NCBI GenBank assembly: GCA_937124525.1
Contig: CAKZLA010000522.1
Coordinates: forward strand, 1-8,597
DNA from: an uncultured Desulfobacterium sp.
GTDB taxonomy: Bacteria > Desulfobacterota > Desulfobacteria > Desulfobacterales > Desulfobacteraceae
Direction: 5' to 3'
Length of the DNA: 8,597 nt
The translations under genes were made by a program, and so were the position numbers. The first letter of the stretch is position 1, and each line of letters begins with the position of its first letter. This document shows, piece after piece, positions 6,866 to 8,597 of this stretch. Below the pieces are notes generated by a model that worked only from the letters and a program-made list of their open reading frames with translations, searched no databases and was not told the DNA's origin.

Positions 6866-6918
6866 GGGGCTTGCAAGGCAACTTAAATAGCTGCTGAAAA
6901 GGGATTGCAGGAACAAAT

Positions 6919-8313
6919 ATGAAAAAAAAAAATTTGCAGACAGCTTTAGATGATGCCTGGGAGTCTCCATATATGACTGACGTTCGGACAACTGTACCTG
7001 AAGAGGGACAAGTTGATAAATCTTCAAATGTCATAGACAAATTTCTTTCCGCAGCTGAGCGACATCTACCCTGGCTTTCACTTCTGTTTTTTATTATCGG
7101 AATATATCTATCAAATGTATCGGCAGCATTCGCATATTTTATAAATGATCTGATGGAAACATTTATTTCCAGTTACAGCTACTTCGCACCTGTGACAATA
7201 TATGCAATTTTGACACCTACGCTTATCAAACTTTTTTCTTTGAGCAATGTTCACGGAAGAAAGTTTGCAAACCGCACCATCTTATGGTTTATAAAAGCCA
7301 GAATAGTTGCCTGTGTTTTTGCAGTCATTGCCACAACCCTGGTTTTCGGTCTGCCTCTGCATTCAGGGACATCTGGATTTACAAAGGCAATGAGCGAGTC
7401 TTTTCACTCTTTTATCTGGATGTTGGTCAACAGTGTTTACTTCTACTCACTCTATGCTTCAGCAGGTACGGTTGTCATATCCTTGAAATATGACCGTCTG
7501 GCAGGACTTCTTGCAAAAGGAGTTGATCTGATTGAATATATGGGAAGAATCATCGTGCCACTTATTCCCCTGTTTATGATGGGTGTTGGGGCTTATGTTA
7601 CGATTATGCCGAAAATAATTGATAAAAATATCGGAACGGACATCGCCGGTTCACATATCGGTTCCGTGACGATGCTGGGGGTATCCCTTGATGCGACCAC
7701 ACCGTTCGGGATGGTTCTTGTCTATATTCTGGGTGCCTTTCTGACCGGAGCGGTCTGCGGCCTATGGCATGGCGCTCTGATGATCTTGGCTAAAAGGGAA
7801 ATGCCTGACTTTTCTATAAAAAAATATTTCTCTACTTACTGGATAAAAGTCTATCCGCTTTTATGGGCAACCTCTTCAGAAGCCCTTGCCACGCCATTGA
7901 ACCTCTATTTGGTCAAAAAACTTTGTCCTAATATCCGGGATGAAGTGCGTCAGTTTGTTGTGGGAACAGGGTCTTTTTTTAATATCAACGGAACAATGAT
8001 CAATGTGTTTATTATGACAGCTCTTGTAGCAGATATGCTGGGTATTCAGATTTCCTTTCTCCAACTTTTTTTAAGTATTCCGATTGTATTTTTGATCGGT
8101 TACGGCGTTCCCGGTATTCCCGGTGAGCTTCTTATTTTCGGCGGTCCTATGGCTATTTGTATGGGGATATCTCCAGAAATGACCCCTATATTTCTGAGCC
8201 TTTATATCGGACTTCAGATCGGGCTACCAGACTCGTTCCGTACTGCATCCAACTCCACCGATGAATGCCTGTGTGCCATCATTTTAGATAAAAAATACGA
8301 TAACGGTGCATAA
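6919..8313 (+). CDS. Divergent dicarboxylate/amino acid:cation symporter (SDF/DAACS family), 464 aa
   Basis: This is a predicted secondary transporter of the inner membrane, related to GltP/GltT/DctA. A hydrophilic N-terminal extension of about 48 residues precedes the first span (51-73), and at least seven more hydrophobic stretches follow. Family signatures are recognisable but altered. TSSEALATP (318-326) stands for the serine-rich hairpin loop SSSxATLP, NINGT (355-359) for NMDGT, GVPGIPGE (396-403) for the second hairpin GVPG, and DSFRTASNSTDE (438-449) for DxxRTxxNVTGD. Arg441, which corresponds to the substrate carboxylate-binding Arg397 of GltPh, is kept, so an acidic substrate is plausible. 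Two cation-site aspartates appear changed (to N357 and E449). AGGA lies six nt before the ATG. The gene looks more AT-rich than the operon before it, which may indicate separate acquisition. Substrate unknown. Confidence 0.8.
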   Translation: MKKKNLQTALDDAWESPYMTDVRTTVPEEGQVDKSSNVIDKFLSAAERHLPWLSLLFFIIGIYLSNVSAAFAYFINDLMETFISSYSYFAPVTIYAILTPTLIKLFSLSNVHGRKFANRTILWFIKARIVACVFAVIATTLVFGLPLHSGTSGFTKAMSESFHSFIWMLVNSVYFYSLYASAGTVVISLKYDRLAGLLAKGVDLIEYMGRIIVPLIPLFMMGVGAYVTIMPKIIDKNIGTDIAGSHIGSVTMLGVSLDATTPFGMVLVYILGAFLTGAVCGLWHGALMILAKREMPDFSIKKYFSTYWIKVYPLLWATSSEALATPLNLYLVKKLCPNIRDEVRQFVVGTGSFFNINGTMINVFIMTALVADMLGIQISFLQLFLSIPIVFLIGYGVPGIPGELLIFGGPMAICMGISPEMTPIFLSLYIGLQIGLPDSFRTASNSTDECLCAIILDKKYDNGA

Positions 8314-8491
8314 AGATTTGACATCTTTTTAAAAGTTGTTAAATCACTCAAGAGTCATAAGTTCTCATAACTTGTTGAAATTATTAGGCCTTAGTGAATG
8401 CTTTTTAAAAACTCAGATCTAATTATTTCAGTGAATTATCCAAATTCAAACCAAGGCATGATGAGAACTTATGACTGACGAGTCAAATCTT
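8313..8491. repeat. 179-bp nested inverted-repeat element after the symporter gene
   Basis: The outer arms are AAGATTTGAC (8313-8322) and its exact reverse complement GTCAAATCTT (8482-8491). The inner arms are AGTCATAAGTTCTCAT (8353-8368) and its exact reverse complement (8461-8476). The arm-to-arm distances differ on the two sides (30 nt left, 5 nt right). The 92-nt centre also holds direct repeats: CTTTTTAAAA occurs at 8325-8334 and 8401-8410, and AGTGAAT at 8393-8399 and 8430-8436. There is no open reading frame of note. The left end touches the symporter stop codon. No clear target duplication is visible. It could be a MITE-like relic or a large structured untranslated region. Confidence 0.65.
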
Positions 8492-8528
8492 GAAATCACA
8501 AATTATAAAAAACGAAAGGGATGGATTT

Positions 8529-8597
8529 ATGATACATTTTGCAGGTATTCTTCTGATCTCAGGCGGCGTGGCCGCAGGCAGGGCGTGGCCTCGTTTG
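8529..8597 (+). CDS. Start of an unidentified gene, 23 codons (cut by window end)
   Basis: ATG 8529 is preceded by GAAAGGGA (8514-8521) at a spacing of 7 nt, a good ribosome binding site, and the frame stays open to the end of the window. The ATG at 8521 is closed at once by an in-frame TGA. The visible residues are MIHFAGILLISGGVAAGRAW and three more (PRL). A hydrophobic, glycine-rich start followed by Arg suggests either a first transmembrane helix or a signal sequence. It follows the symporter gene across the inverted-repeat element. Too little is visible to name a family. Confidence 0.6.
   Translation, partial: MIHFAGILLISGGVAAGRAWPRL

Noticed and set aside
8312..8330. Intrinsic terminator immediately after the symporter stop (AAAGAT-TTGAC-ATCTTT then TT)
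   Set aside because: The 6-bp stem is almost all A-T and the T run is part of the stem, so it should be unstable. The same bases belong to the outer inverted repeat.
1..8597. CRISPR array, tRNA/rRNA gene, transposase or phage gene
   Set aside because: No regularly spaced repeats, no RNA-gene signatures and no transposase, integrase or phage-like protein were seen on either strand.

Overview
The window reads as ordinary chromosomal DNA from a Gram-negative, moderate-GC bacterium. The style of the proteins (a Geobacter/Desulfobacter-like ABC-2 permease, a stand-alone PilZ protein, a polyamine-type ABC importer) and the base composition suggest a deltaproteobacterial sulfate reducer of the Desulfobacterales. 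No rRNA, tRNA or phylogenetic marker gene is present, so this placement is an inference. Every convincing gene is on the + strand.

Layout. The 3' part of an ABC-2 type permease (1-762) is followed 12 nt later by a small alpha/beta hydrolase (775-1398). After a 220-nt AT-rich gap comes a GatB/YqeY-domain protein (1619-2116). A 249-nt gap then holds a possible promoter and a striking 78-nt stem-loop just ahead of a PilZ-domain gene (2366-2794). Next is a four-gene polyamine-family ABC importer: periplasmic binding protein (2890-3957), ATPase (4048-5148), and two inner-membrane permeases (5145-6002, 5999-6865). The ATPase and permease genes are joined by ATGA overlaps. 53 nt further on is a divergent member of the dicarboxylate/amino acid:cation symporter (SDF) family (6919-8313), more AT-rich than its neighbours. 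The window closes with a 215-nt gap containing nested inverted repeats (8313-8491) and the first 23 codons of another gene (8529 onward).

How the genes may work together. The binding protein, ATPase and two permeases form a complete importer (one SBP, two different TMDs, presumably an ATPase dimer). The SBP keeps several aromatic ligand-box positions of PotD but appears to have lost acidic residues that bind polyamine amines, so the substrate may not be spermidine or putrescine. The SDF-type symporter downstream may import a related or complementary organic acid or amino acid. The PilZ protein immediately upstream of the importer could link c-di-GMP to this locus, but there is no direct evidence beyond adjacency.

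I did not find a clear new defence, mobile or RNA-guided system. The least explained signals are two non-coding structures: the long leader hairpin before the PilZ gene, and the nested inverted-repeat element after the symporter gene.
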